Positions 47,011 through 59,119 of a stretch of 64,000 nucleotides of DNA are shown in pieces. A program made the position numbers and the translations under genes. Location: the NCBI GenBank assembly GCA_023653785.1, contig JAMKCH010005450.1:1-64000 (forward strand). The letters run 5' to 3'. Every line of letters starts with the position of its first letter. Positions within the stretch are counted from its first letter, which is position 1. The notes below the pieces were generated by a model, which was given only the letters and a program-made list of their open reading frames with translations, searched no databases and was not told where the DNA came from. This DNA is from Ophioderma brevispina (lineage: Eukaryota; Echinodermata; Ophiuroidea; Amphilepidida; Ophiodermatidae).

Positions 47011-47352
47011 AGGGGTGTTCCGCATTTTGTGTATTGTGTTCTTCTCTACTTGAAATGAGGAGCTGGCACTTGCACATTGACACCCATCAAGTACCGTGGG
47101 AAACAAGCTCTTGTGGTTTTGATTGTAGACGCAAAATGCATTATTGCAAAGCCCTTTTTCATACGTGCTAATGGTAACACTAAAACGGCATTTTTTTTGT
47201 TATATCTTGGGAAATGGAATGGAATTAAGGGCTCCTCAAACTTCAGGACGACCAATGAGAAAAATACGAACTTTCATCTGATATCAAAATCGATACTACT
47301 TCCGGGTAAATCGTGGAGGGGTGGTCCAAAGACGATCGGAAACCACGCACCT
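47011..47352. mobile_element. Possible TTAA-type MITE
   Basis: TTAA at 47007-47010 and 47353-47356. The ends AGGGGTGTTCCGCATT and, reverse complemented, AGGTGCGTGGTTTCCGAT are only partly alike. The 119-codon plus-strand frame and the 69-codon minus-strand frame inside it have no recognisable domain. Moderate support only. Confidence 0.4.
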
Positions 47353-47356
47353 TTAA

Positions 47357-48520
47357 TTCTTTACACTTCATCAAACTTTGACCTCATTACAATATCTTCA
47401 ATTTGTAGGTCTAATGCCAAAAATCAAGGTTGTTAAATCTATGTTAGGCGATAAGTCCTCAATGTTGGTTGCATTCTCATTTATGTCTACACGCGTGGTA
47501 TATAGTGTGTGAAGCATAGTCAACAGGATTTTGTTGGAGAAATATAATGCTCTTTAAGTTTGCGTCATGTGCAGGAGTGATCAACCCGTTTAGTGACCCG
47601 CTCCCATTCAATCAGCTAGCGGTGCCCGCGCGAAGAGCGGGCAACCGCTAGTAATATTAAAGACGTAAATTGACCTTCAGGTTTGTGGAGACGCCAGTTG
47701 GTTGTGTGACCCTCAGATACCACAATACGAGGTGGCCTTTGCATAATATTACCCGAAATTACTCGCGATTGCTCAGTGTTATGTATTCAGGACTACTGAT
47801 TTTATAAATGATTGTAAATTTCATTGGGATTGCAAAATAAAATGTTGAACGTATAATACTATTAAAGGACGTAAATTGACATTTCGGGTGGTTACTTTTT
47901 GCGTGGTTTGTGGGTAATCGTCTTAGGGTATGAGACAGACCGAATGGTTTTGTGCTACCACGTTCCCAGGCCTCCCCTTTTGCAAGTACTGCCGGTAATG
48001 TAGTGATCGGGGCACGGTAAATGTGATGTGGAAATATTGCGTGTAAATAACGACAAAACTTAATTGATGTGTATATTGCGTTTTGGGACCGCGCTGTGGG
48101 TTTTGGACCACTTATGGGATTGTTTTGCGTGGTTTGTAGGGGTTTGTGGGTAATCGCCATAGGGTTATCGAACGTGACTTGGAGAGAAGATGATGTCATT
48201 GTTAGAGATAGCCATTGTTGCGTGTTGCATGATACCAGTCTAAGTCAGTCAGGTGGTACTAATAATTAATACAGCAAACATTAGAGCCTCGGCGCAAAAC
48301 ACTCACAGGCTGTACGCAAAGTCAATTCTTTGTCAATACGTGACCTTAAAAATCGGATTAAAACAAACATGGTGCCACAAAACAAAGTATAGAAGGCTCT
48401 GCATATTTAATAATCGTGATGACATAAAGTCCTGACATGAGTTTTTTTTAAAAACGGCCCGGGAGGGGGGGTGGGGGCTTTTTCTTTTTTTAAACATGGT
48501 AAACATGAGTGTGTACGTTG
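47357..48520. other. No gene recognised; short internal repeats
   Basis: GACGTAAATTGAC occurs near 47663 and 47872, and GTGGTTTGTGGGTAATCG occurs near 47904 with a related copy near 48128-48155, so there is weak internal duplication. A 146-codon minus-strand frame (47759-48199) spans these repeats and resembles nothing known. I rate it as a chance frame. Confidence 0.45.
47616..47651. other. Strong GC-rich hairpin
   Basis: CTAGCGGTGCCCGC and GCGGGCAACCGCTAG are inverted around a 7-base loop, with one bulged base. It stands out in AT-rich surroundings. The adjacent GTGATCAACCCGTTTA-GTGACC word recurs near 54132 without the hairpin. Confidence 0.7.
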
Positions 48521-48529
48521 ATCCTATCT

Positions 48530-51350
48530 GTCCACACCGGGCTCATGTATCGTGTAAAAGGGTCGAGGTTCATTTTGGTCATATTTACTCAAAAAGATCG
48601 CAAAAATAAGAAACACAAAGAGAAAAAACACCAGCTGGAAAAAAATACTCTTTATGTTGTATTTTTAAGCATTGTATTCTGATTCTTGCAAACATGGCTG
48701 CCAAAAATGTTTCTCTTTTGTTTTTACAAGGGTGACATGCTACGTGAAATGCGGTTGTTTGAAATTGCGCAATTAGTCATATTGTGGTTACTCTCACACA
48801 CAAAGAATTTATAAAAATACATTTACAGCAAAATATCTAAAAAATGATAGCAAAACACAGGATTTGGCTGTAATTTGAAATAAAGCAAAAAATACTGATA
48901 CTATTGATGAAATTTTCAATATACGATTAAAATACTAAAAATTATATGAAAAAAAAGCTAATAACTGGTATTTTTTGTAGGAGAATGGCAGCAATCAGCC
49001 AACAAAACCCGAATACAGGTTTTCAAATTGCAATTCAAACGCACTCTATATTTTACAGTGTGATGTCGTTATATTTTATAAGAGACTGTATTACAATTGT
49101 AGAGGAATATGCACCGTAAAAGTCGTAGAAAATTTTTGGATAGTAGGCCCCACTCGCCAAATTCAATCTCGAATACTCACTGCTCAAAAAATGTTTTAAT
49201 TGTTTTTACCGGATTATTTTTTACAGCATACATGTTAATAATAATCCTCAAATCAAAAACCAATTTTAAAACATACATATTTTCGCGAGACCAAAATTTA
49301 TAATATTTGAAAATTAAGCCAGTACTGTAAAATTGATTAGATTCAAATGTACTAACCTTCATTATTTCACTCGCCGGTTGATCGCATATATGTCTTTCCA
49401 TCGGCGCCTCGAACATCGGGGGGGGGGGGCCACTCTAAACATACGTTTCGTACACGCTTATCTGCCAACATCGGCTCATGTATTGTGTAAATGGGGAGTT
49501 TCATTTAAGCCATATTTTACTTAAAATATCAGTACCGGGGGGGGGCGGAACTTACATTCTTGAAGTGATAACGTATGTAAGGCGTTTTAAGGACCCTTTT
49601 CAGCACCGTTTGTCAACCCAAAGACCCATTTTTTTAAACCTCACCCAAAGACCCCCAATTTTTTTTGAAAATGTTACCATTGTCACCCCATGCAAAGGAC
49701 CTATTTTAGGGGGGAACATTAAAAATCCTTTAGCCAAAGAACCATATTGTTTGAAAATTTTTCAAAAATCTCACCCAAAGACCTCAATTTTTGGAAATTT
49801 TGCAAATTTTTCACTCGGAAAACCCCTATTTTTGGGGCCATTTGGCTGTCTCTCACCCAAAGACCCATTTTTATCAGTCTCTGTCACCGAATTGCCCCTG
49901 GGTTTGGAAGCTCGAGCCCATATCCATTCCATATGTGAATCCCCACACCCCCCCCGATAAAAATAGAATAGATTTAAACAAAAGCAGTGGTAAAAAGCAA
50001 AATCACCTCCAACGTTGTATTTTAGGCATTATTTCTGATTTTTGCAACATGATCGCGAAGTTGTTGACACGGTGAATTAAAAGACTTTTAAACCTTTCCT
50101 TTCATCATCCCAATCTTTAAGATGATTTTCAATCTTGGTTTGTTTTAAGAGAGTATATGACAAAATATTGATATGGCCGTGGTGGATCTCAAGCTTGTTT
50201 TGGGTATAGGGACGGACGCGTACATGCCTCCGGGAAAATGTGGAAGTAGGGCCTATATCTATAGTGATTTCTGCCGAAAAAGGGACCATAATATACCACG
50301 CAGAGATATTTTTAAACTGTGACAATTTTGCCCATTTTTTTCAAATTTTGACCTTTTTCGCAAATTTGATTTTCAGATTGAGGAAATTGGAACTTAATTT
50401 TAAGAAATTGTTTAAGATTGAAAAAAAGATTACCATACCAAAATGGCTTAAAAGGGGGGGGTGGTGGTACGTAAGTTTATAATTGGTAGCCAGTATACGT
50501 TAGTGTTCAAAAATATACTGACCTTTTTCATTATTTCACTCGCCGGTGGACCGTATGGCTTTCCCATCGGCCCGTCGCCGAAAAAATTCCGGAGGGGGGC
50601 CAATCGAAAACCTACAGTATCGGTACAGCTTACATCTGCCAATATCAGCTCATGTATTGTCTAAAAAGAGGAGTTTCATTTAAGCCATATTTTACTCCAA
50701 CAAAAAACATACTAATAGAATGGCAAAATAAAAATACAATAGATAAAAACAACAGCAGTGAGTGTGGTTACAAAAAAAGCAAAATCACCTCAAAGTTGTA
50801 ATTGTAGGCATATGTTCTTGATTTTGAAGATTTGGTCATATTTACTGAAAAATTATCGTTTAGAATGGCAACCAATAAAATTACGATATATAAAAACATG
50901 CTAGTGGCAAAAAAGCAAAATCTACCCTCTGTTGTAAGTCAGGGTTTGTAAGATAAATTGTAGTTTTAGGCATTAGGCCTATGTACTTGATTTTTGCAAC
51001 ATGACCGCGAAATTGTACTTACAAGGCCGGCGACTTAAACGACGACTTCGAATTTTAAAATCCTTCCCTCATCCCAATCTTTATAGCATTTTCAATCTTT
51101 GGTTTTCAGAAGAGTACCAATGACAAAAATTGATATGCAGGGGTCTCAAGTTTGGTTTGGTAGCGGGACGGAGGTACGTGCCTCCAAGAGTCTGGAGGTA
51201 GGACCCAGATCTATAGTGATTTTGCCGGAAAAAGGAACCAATGCTAGCTACCATGCAGATATGCCAGTTTTTGGCCAAAACATTAACGTATGGACACTTT
51301 TCCTCAAATGGTTACCTTTTCAGCAAATTTAGATAAATTTGCTGTAGATG
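48530..51350 (+). repeat. Tandem duplication, ~1.16 kb period, two units plus a partial
   Basis: A partial unit at about 48530-48715, unit 1 at about 49350-50510 and unit 2 at about 50511-51350. Landmarks in each are TTATTTCACTCGCCGG, TATCAGCTCATGTATTG, GTTTCATTTAAGCCATATTT, an AAAAGCAAAATCACCTC block, TTTTTGCAACATGA-CGCGAA, TCATCCCAATCTTTA and GTGCCTCC...CTATAGTGATTT. Unit 1 is longer because of an insertion at 49533-49960. No coding is conserved between units. Confidence 0.85.
49533..49960. mobile_element. Insertion with CCCAAAGACCC internal repeats and G/C-run ends
   Basis: Present in unit 1 but absent from unit 2, so its limits are visible: it starts near CGGGGGGGGGCGG and ends near CCCCACACCCCCCCCG, which are inverted. 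The interior repeats TCACCCAAAGACCC(A)ATTTTT at least four times. The longest open frame in the window (49478-49960, 160 codons) is made by these repeats (LTQRPIF, LTQRPPIF, LSPKDPF) and is not a recognised protein. Confidence 0.6.
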
Positions 51351-52293
51351 AGGAGATCGGATTAATTTTTTAACAAGTTGTCAAAAATTTGGAAATTTTT
51401 TAATTTTATGATTGTATTTGTGCTTGGAAAAAAAAAAAACCGGGGTATAAAATATACCAGAAGAACTTATAACCAGAAGACTAAATAAAGCTCCTGTGCC
51501 CGAAAGGAGCAAGAATTACTCAAATAACTGTACCACTTACTATATGGTTATAATTCACGTTGAGTTTCAGTCTGGAAATAGTCTTTCAAATGACTTTGTT
51601 TGAATTTTACGCGAAGGGCACTAAAAAAAGCAATTCTCTTCCGATCAGGAAACCGTATGAAAATATGGGGTTAAGGCTGTGGTGCTTTCAAAGTAGGGGC
51701 ATTCGGTGTGATAGCGAACGTGCCAAATCGGGTTCTTGGGTGAAAAGCAGACAAATTAACCAAGGGGTGTGATTTGTTTTGTGTGGAAGGACATCGCCGG
51801 ATAAGGAGAGAGGAGAGGCCCTACCCTCTATAATCATAATAGTTATATGCACATCAAGTTTGAGTTGGTGTTTTACAACTTACTTAAATATACGCAATGT
51901 GTTTTTATCCCCAAAATCCACTTGTATCAAGAAAAAAATGAGAAAAGTCTGAGAAACTTCAGGGGCATGCTCTTGGAAAAAAGCAAAGCTTAGAAGTATT
52001 CCTCCCTTCCAATGGGACCATTTATTAATTAAATGAAGAAGAAAACAGGACAGATTGTTGCATAGCTACCCTTTGTTATGGAGCTTTTAAGTGAGGTCTA
52101 TACATGCCTTTTGCACCTTTATCAGCTCAAAGAGGCTACACGAGGCAGCCCTTAATAAACGATACCCAAATACCATTAGCTTTTGCTACTGAGATTTGGA
52201 TTATATAACTGTCTTCACACAAAGCAGACACTGGAATACAACACAATGGCCCATGACCGCGCTATTTATATCACAGGCAAGCTAGCTAGCACT
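51351..52293. other. No gene recognised
   Basis: AT-rich DNA after the tandem array, with nothing I can classify. Confidence 0.45.
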
Positions 52294-52383
52294 AATGAGC
52301 TAATAAATCCACAATTCCCATGGCACAGTTCAATAGCTTTCATTACCCTTGTATTGAAAAATCTCACCTTGTATTTTGTATGA
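52294..52383 (-). repeat. Fragment shared with the antisense SINE at 41.8 kb
   Basis: TGAGCTAATAAA, CAATTCCC-TGGCACAGTTCAATAG and TTCATTACCCTTGTATT match the 41840-41945 region in the same order, with about 20 percent differences. It is probably a 5'-truncated relative of that element. Confidence 0.55.
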
Positions 52384-52950
52384 TTTGATTATACCAGGAT
52401 ATGCAGTGGTCAGCTGTTGAAATAGTACCACCAAGGCTTCTGAACTGATCCAGTGATAGATTAGCATGCTACCAAATAGTGATGTGTGGTATGGTTGTAT
52501 GTAATACGGTGTGTGGTTATGGCAATTCCATTTTAGTGTTCAGGCACCCAAGAAAACCAAAAATGCAAAAAATGAGGTCTTTCCCCCCAAGACCAGAATG
52601 CCATTCACATATATGTTTCTAAATATATAAACGACATCCTTGCAAAGCGGCATCGTGGTTATTGGGGGGGAAGCGGTCATTATTTGGAAATTCAATTTAC
52701 CCTTGAAGCTGTTGTATTATAATTTTAATAAAACCGTCTTTTAGGGAATTTGTGTAAAGTGGGAATGTTTTGAAAACCGGGCCAAAAGTTAAAACTTTGA
52801 ACATGTCCCTTTAAAATGCGAATGTTTCAAGTCACTGCTATCATGAACAACTACAGAGGGTACTCCATTCCTTATCCGGCGAGTCATTTTCTAAAATTTT
52901 AAAAAAGGGGGGTTTTGGGTTAAAAATGTGGAAACATTTCTAAATTAGAA

Positions 52951-53552
52951 TTTCGCGGTTCTCGGCTTCGGCTTGCTATATTCAAAGAATATAAGGTGTT
53001 GTCGCCAAGTTATCGCGTAGACGTTTCATAGATAAGTTCCATGGATGCAAAATGAGGTATTGCAATTGATTCCGTCATGCGCAGTGTGACGTTGTGCAGT
53101 AGCGCTTGGCGGAACTAAATGGCACTCCTCATTTTGAATCCATGGGACATTCTATCTGGAACGTTTCTACCAGCTTATCTTACAAATGACCTACATGGAA
53201 CCCTTTGACCTTGGCACATGACTCTGTTGACCTCATCAACAAAGAAGGGATCCCAGGTGGCACCTGACCCAATGAGAAACTTCAAACTTTTCAATGGAGG
53301 TCCGGTTTACATTTTAGTCTTTTTTACAATTGGCCTCACATGACCTTTACCTTTGACCTTGGCAGTGGAAATTTGACCTAATAACATATGAGGGATCCCA
53401 TGTTGCACTTATGACACAAGTTTGGTTCCAATGAAACTTCAAATTTCAATTGAGTCAATTTAAAAATAAACATTTTATTACACATACATACACACCCACA
53501 CATAACACGCACAACGGATTGCAAGTGGTCCTGCCAACTATGCTGGCGGCCA
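52951..53552 (+). repeat. Dispersed repeat with nuclear-receptor-like half-sites, copy 2
   Basis: Second copy of 46404-46858: TTCGCGGTTCTCGGCTTCGG, CTATATTCAAAGAATATAAG, TGACCT words, AGGGATCCCATGTTGCAC, a CA-rich tract and TGCCAACTATGCTGGCGGCC. It is interrupted by the MITE at 53015-53171. Half-sites are more decayed than in copy 1. Confidence 0.7.
53015..53171. mobile_element. GGTAGACG-type MITE, copy 2
   Basis: Inverted ends: (G/C)GTAGACGTTTCATAGAT on the left and GGTAGAAACGTTCCAGATAG from the right, with arms of about 60 bp (shared CCATGGAT-CAAAATGAGG). It interrupts the repeat at 52951-53552. The flanking 8-mers AAGTTATC and AGCTTATC match 6 of 8. Confidence 0.75.
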
Positions 53553-53753
53553 TACATGTATTGGGTGATGAAAAATTTTCGAAAAAAAAAAAAACGGAGT
53601 TTTGGATGGTGATGGTTAAAATTTTCAAACAAAAATACAGGGCATTGGGTGACACATAGACCCTTGGCCGTGTGTAAGGTAGTAACGAAGAATCCATCTG
53701 TGGGTGTTGGTCTCTCAGTGCCCTTAGCCCCCTAGGATGGCCCCGTACGGGCC

Positions 53754-53918
53754 CAGTGGGGTAGGCAGCAGTTCTGAGGGGAAAAAAAGCGTGTTCAGGG
53801 GGAAGTAAGGCAGGCAGAAAATTCAAAAGAAACTGATTTTTTCCCGATTAACCATAATCAATTCACGATTTTGACCCTCAATTTCTTCCCCTATGTTCCG
53901 ACCACAGCTACGCCACTG
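53754..53918. mobile_element. Possible hAT-like MITE (CAGTGGCGTAG end)
   Basis: The right end, reverse complemented, is CAGTGGCGTAGCTGTGGTCG, a common hAT-type terminus. The proposed left end is CAGTGGGGTAGGCAGCAGTT. The similarity continues as GTTCTGAGGGG versus GGAACATAGGGG. No target duplication is evident. Confidence 0.45.
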
Positions 53919-55234
53919 AGGGTCTTTGGGTAGGCCTACATGCGGGTTCCTTGGCTTGCACTAAATTATGCAGTAAGGTCGAGATCCTGGCTTCATAGCT
54001 CTATTTTGAAAGGGGGGGTGATAAATCTTGATAGCATCTTTAACTAACAACATTGCGGCATATAAAGGCAAAAATAAAGGAGAAGGTGGGAAAATATTGT
54101 TTGTCTCAGAAGTTTTGGGTTATGTGAAGAGTGATCAACCCGTTTATGGTGACCGCTCCCTTCAAATCGATAAGCGTTGCCGTAGGTATCACACTAAAAC
54201 CATTACCTCCGTATTCATGGCAATTTGAGGGGATTTATCACTTTTGTTGTCCTTCAATTCTGTCCGTCCCTGTAAAGCACTATCAAGCGATTTCTCACAA
54301 TGTACAACAAAATCGCGCCCTATGTTTTTTGTTTTTTTTTTTTGCTTTGTTGTATTGGGAAATGTTGTATTGGAAATGGTTGTAGTTAAGACCCCCAGTA
54401 AGTGGTAGCGTAACACGTCGTATTTGTCAATAAATGCATGACCTTTATGCTTTGTTTACTAATAAAAGCGGGTCAGACTTGTAGGTCAGAACACGCTATT
54501 ATGTATAATTGAGGACGCTTTAAAATGCTTTAAGTGTCGTTTTTCACAAAGATACAGTATACATATAGGGTGTTGATTATGACCTATCAGTAGCCCCAAG
54601 TGTCGAGGACAAAATCGCATTTGAATTGTGGAAATAAAAAAAATTACTGGGAGTGGAAGTAATAAGTTTTATGCTGTTTCGACCGAAAAGAGGTTCTTAT
54701 AGATAGCGAGGCAAAACGTTACGTCAGCTTTAGAAATTCATCGTCTCGCTAATGTTTTGCCGACACAAAAGAAACACATAGAAGTACCAACAATAAACAA
54801 GCATGGTGCTCGCTTCTTCCACATAATGTGGTGGTTGCCGCTTTGAATATACACTAATCGGTTTGAGTGATACAAATTGATGTATGTGTTAGAGGAGGAC
54901 AGGTGTAATAATAGTGCACCTGGATCATTGGTCTCATTACTCCTTTTTCTCATAATGCAATGCGGCGCTTAGGTTGTGAAAAGATGTATCATTGAGGCGG
55001 TTTATTTAAATCAAGAAGAGCAGACGTTCATTTCATTCGTCCTGTGTGGCCATGGGTAGGACAAAAATTTAACCACCCAATAGCACCCAACATACATCAA
55101 CAACTAGTAGTTTTGCCGATTGTTTGTATCGAATGGACTATGTGGTGTATCCCGCACCCAAACTAATAATTATTCCGTGGCAATATTCAAAATGTACAGC
55201 ACCCAGCACGGACGACTTGTTTTGAATGGGCTTC
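53919..55234. other. No gene recognised
   Basis: AT-rich. An inverted pair GGCAAAACGTTA (54711) and TAATGTTTTGCC (54750) could form a small stem. A T run lies at 54336-54345. Confidence 0.45.
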
Positions 55235-56060
55235 ACCCCCTGGTTTTCGACCAACTTGACCGCCCGCAAATCCCAACTCAATTACAAAAACCAAATACCA
55301 TAAATTCATGTAAAACATTACCCTTGTGTATTTTTTCGGAGGGTCGTATAAAATGGGAAAGTAGCTATTTCAACGTTGAACTGAAATTTATTGAAACGAG
55401 ACAGAAGTCACCTAGTCTGTTATCCACAACGATATTCGATTGCATAAAATGAAGGTGCCTGCCCTGATCTTTTTAAACCACTGGCTTAATTACTTCGATA
55501 CCATGTACAAACAAGACACAATTCGAATCAAAAGCAAATAACAACACCACCAGATTGAGTTGGTTAAATCTGAGAATTCGTTTTTATTAACGTCAGATCA
55601 AGCAGCTACATCACAGTTAAGATACATTTTCCACCTGCAGACGAAGTAATGACGAAGATTTGTGTACGATAAATAACATGCATTGTCTGGAACCAAAACC
55701 TGAGGACATTCTTAGTATGATGTGGAGAGAGAATTGACAAGGGGAAGCGGTAATTGTCGAGGAAAGGAACTGTTGATGTCTTCCGAAGCAACTATAACTC
55801 TCTATGAAGATGAAGTTATTCTTGAATTAAACATAAAATCAGGAGCAATATCTTGGCATGACGTTACCAAATGGCGTATAAGGCTTACGCCACTTGCTTG
55901 CCAAATATTTAAGGCCAATATAATTTAGCCGATTTTTATATGCGACTCGCAATTAGTTGGTAAAAACAAAAACAAAGAAAAATAATCAGCGAAAAACACA
56001 CAATATATTTAATTAACATAGTGGTGGCTTCACAATAACAGTAACAGTGATAATGTTGAA

Positions 56061-56101
56061 CTTCATGATAAGAACAATGGTAATAACCATTATGATGATG
56101 T

Positions 56102-56143
<42 letters not shown>

Positions 56144-56316
56144 CGATGATGATGACGAACTTTGTGATAAGAACAATGGTAATAACAATTATGATGATGA
56201 TGATGGTGGTGGTGATGATGATAATGATGATGATGACGATGACGATGATGATGATGACGATGATGATGACGATGATGATGACGATGATGATCATGATCAT
56301 GATCATGATCATGATC
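56061..56316 (+). repeat. (GAT/ATG)n microsatellite
   Basis: Long trinucleotide tract with a GATCAT-type end. A 40-base lead-in (GATAAGAACAATGGTAATAA) is duplicated at 56067 and 56166. The equivalent place in segmental copy 1 (39640-39660) has only GATGATTTTGATGATTAG, so the tract expanded in copy 2. Confidence 0.95.
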
Positions 56317-56364
56317 AATATGAATACTTCTGTACTTCTTTTACACTGCTAGAACGGTTGTTCC

Positions 56365-56594
56365 CAAAACGGGGTGAGCCATGAACAGCTCTTTTATTGG
56401 GTAAAGATTCACCCAACTTGGGTAAAATTAGGTAAAGTTTAAACGAATTTTATCCAAGTCGGGTAAATATTTACCTTTATAATATAAGGGTTGTTCATAG
56501 CTCATCCAGTGGTAAATATTTAGCTAATTTACCCAAGTGGGGTAATATTTACCTAATAAATGGGTTTTTCATACCTCACCCGTGTTGGGTGAAA
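56365..56594. mobile_element. Foldback MITE with TTACCCAAGTTGGGTAA-type palindromes
   Basis: The left end CCCAAAACGGGGTGAGCCAT and the reverse-complemented right end CCCAACACGGGTGAGGTAT match. The interior alternates CAACTTGGGTAAA and TTTACC words that pair with each other. Absent from segmental copy 1. No coding. Confidence 0.65.
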
Positions 56595-56879
56595 TTTTCT
56601 AATAGTGCGGTGTTACAGTAAAATAGACGTCCAGAATTGTAATATTAATTTGATTTTGCGAGTTCTTTACAATTTAAATGACACTACAAATTACTTCTGG
56701 ATACTCAAATACACAAATATATCTTTCGCGGGCTGCTCAGTGCGGTTTACTAAACGTTATCGATCCAAGTTTTCTAAATCTCATGCAAATATCAGAAAGG
56801 TGTTCCGAGCTATAACTTAAAGTGTCCCATTAGCGTCTCATAAAAATAGAATTGAAAGAAATTTAACAAATTGATTGCC

Positions 56880-57760
56880 CTTGATCTTTAGTAATCGATG
56901 TAAGTGATTGAGGGAAATGCGATAAAAGTTTTCTGCTCAATACGGACCATTGTTAGCTTTGGTAATTCTTTAAATTAAAAGCCACCTAGCGAATATTTGA
57001 AATACTCCCTGTTGCGATTAGGGCATTGCTTAAGTTACATTACTGGTAGTCAAGATCTAAGGCATGGGTGAATGCTTACATGAGGGTTGTATTCAATATT
57101 ATTTTAACTTATATATAGTAGAACAATAATAGCACTAAATTATTTTGTCATCCTTACATTTGAGATATTGTTTTAACACGTCATTAGTTAGCACCTTAAA
57201 TGCAATCTCCTTCAAAATAGTCATATCATTTTTTGCCTTTGCGATGCCGAAAGAATGTGTTAAAGTTTACATAGTGCCATAATTTATAATTGCATTTATT
57301 AATGCTTATAAGTATTATTATTTGGCAACTAATTTGAGCCTATGACAGCGATTTCTCTGTTTAAAGAAAAAATATACCTGGAATGACCTGTTTATTTTTG
57401 TTATCCAGTCCGCGCATTCCTAACTTTCATTCCTAAGTTAGCACGCTTAAATGCATATCTTTAAATAGGCATATTAGTTTTTTGCCTTTGCAATGCCCGA
57501 TAAGAAGAATGGTGTTAAAGTTACTATAGTGCCATAATTTAATGCATTTAGTTATGCTAATTAAGTATTATTATTTGCAACTAATTGACCTATGACAGCG
57601 ATTTGGGCGCTGTGTAAAAGAAAAAATATCTCCTGGAATGCCTGTTTATTTGTTATCCCGCGCATTCCTAACTTTCATTTACCTTTTTTATTATCTTCTT
57701 GTTTTTCCAGCATTATATAATTATAATAATAATTATTTATAATTATATATAACCCTCGTC
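56880..57760 (+). repeat. Repeat block related to 61.06-64 kb, with internal 240 bp tandem
   Basis: Starts with TAATCGATGTAAGTGATTGA, as at 61063. It contains GCGATTAGGG...TTACATTACT-GTAGTCA, then two tandem copies (about 57184-57427 and 57428-57690) of a unit with TATTATTATTTGGCAACTAA, CCTATGACAGCGATTT and TATCCCGCGCAT-like words. The same unit occurs at 62840-63100 and 63670-63960. Confidence 0.8.
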
Positions 57761-58560
57761 TTACCAGCCTTTTTTTGACCAGTTTACCGGGTGTGGGTAA
57801 CAACCCCCCGAGATCGTTATAAGCACCCGATGCTTATGCTTTTGATACCACTGGTAGCTATGGTCCTTCTCTTTCCATTGAATACCAAAATAATTACCAA
57901 CACCCTATACGGCGTTACAATGACGTCATCAAGTCGCGTTCGGCAAAATTGAATTTTCCACAGAAATAGGCGAAAATTCCAATTTTGCGCTAAAAAATCT
58001 AGGAATAAATCGGATTTTCATCAACAATCGGTTTCAGCTCTAAAGGATGTCAATTGGCTATTTTACAATAAATATGGGTGTTAGAGCCATACTGTGCATA
58101 ATAGTTTCAAAAATGCACCATAAAAAAAACCTTGGTGCACCACCACCCCCCTAAACCCTTCGACTTTGACGGGCATACCCTTACCCCACCCCGTGAGGTG
58201 ATACCTTCACATTTTTTTTTTTGCTAAATGACCGAAAGGATGAGAGAACAATTACTATTACCTTTTTACGAAAGATTTTGGCATTAGCGCACGCTTAGCG
58301 AATTTCAATAGGGACCCCCCCCCCCCCCTTGGTAACGAGGTTTAATCATTTGAAAACAAATATTTCTGAAATGTTTTAACTACTACTCAAACAAACACAT
58401 CTATGGTTTATAATGCATACTAATGCTTGTGTTCCAACCAATTCGATAAAACGAATTTTCAAAGCCTCGTTAAAACCCCCTCTTGAATTCATAATCCCCC
58501 AAGAACTATTTAAACAAATATCCAAAATTTTATATAAAGGATAATTTCATGTATTTTCAC
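57761..58560. other. No gene recognised; C14 run at 58315-58328
   Basis: Includes one TGACGTCA palindrome at 57921-57928 and a poly-C run. No coding or transposon ends that I can support. Confidence 0.45.
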
Positions 58561-59047
58561 ACCTTTGTGTATTTGGCGCTTATAATTACAAACCAAACGA
58601 TTTTAAAATACACTTGTCTTTCTAAAACTACTGAACAGTTCTAATTTTACCTCGCAAAAAATAGCACAGAAGCGCGTAATCCTTGGATGAAGATATGTCA
58701 AGTGATTTAGCCAAAATATCAGGCACCAATTAAACGCTGATGACATCAAAGTGTTGCTCCCATTTGCCTTTTGTAACCTAGGCGAGTCCACTGAATGTGT
58801 CTTCCTATACGTGAAACAAAGACCTTGCGGATCAAAACTGTCAGCACTTATCATCTGAATCTGATGAAATCTAGGTTTCAATTGGCGTTTTATTCGTCTT
58901 TCATCCTCAGGAGGCTCACAATGTTTGTGCAATGAATATACACTGTCCTCACAGAGTGATAACCACAAAACGAACCTTTTTTCCCCTAGTGCAGTGTGTT
59001 TATCACAAAATCACATCAAGTACTTTTTGTGTCCCGGTTTACGCCCG

Positions 59048-59055
59048 TGACGTCA
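59048..59055. promoter_or_regulatory. CRE-like TGACGTCA within a block conserved between segmental copies
   Basis: The block CGTGACGTCACTGC-GAAATATAGATC is nearly identical to 41652-41680 in the other copy, where TGACGTCA is at 41655-41662. Preservation in both copies is noted, but no gene is attached. Confidence 0.25.
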
Positions 59056-59119
59056 CTGCTGAAATATAGATCAATCCGTTCAGTTAAGTGATGGATTCGA
59101 TAAAGTCAACGATAACTTG

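Noticed and set aside
47759..48199. 146-codon minus-strand frame.
   Set aside because: Covers weak internal DNA repeats and has no recognisable motif or conservation evidence.
49478..49960. 160-codon plus-strand frame, the longest in the window.
   Set aside because: It is a translation of repeated CCCAAAGACCC DNA inside an insertion and crosses its boundary; no domain is recognisable.
56013..56352. 101-codon frames on both strands made of Met/Ile or Met/Asp-like runs.
   Set aside because: Translations of the GAT microsatellite.
58603..58968. 121-codon minus-strand frame in the well-conserved segmental block.
   Set aside because: The equivalent region of the other copy does not keep the frame, so the conservation is not evidently coding.
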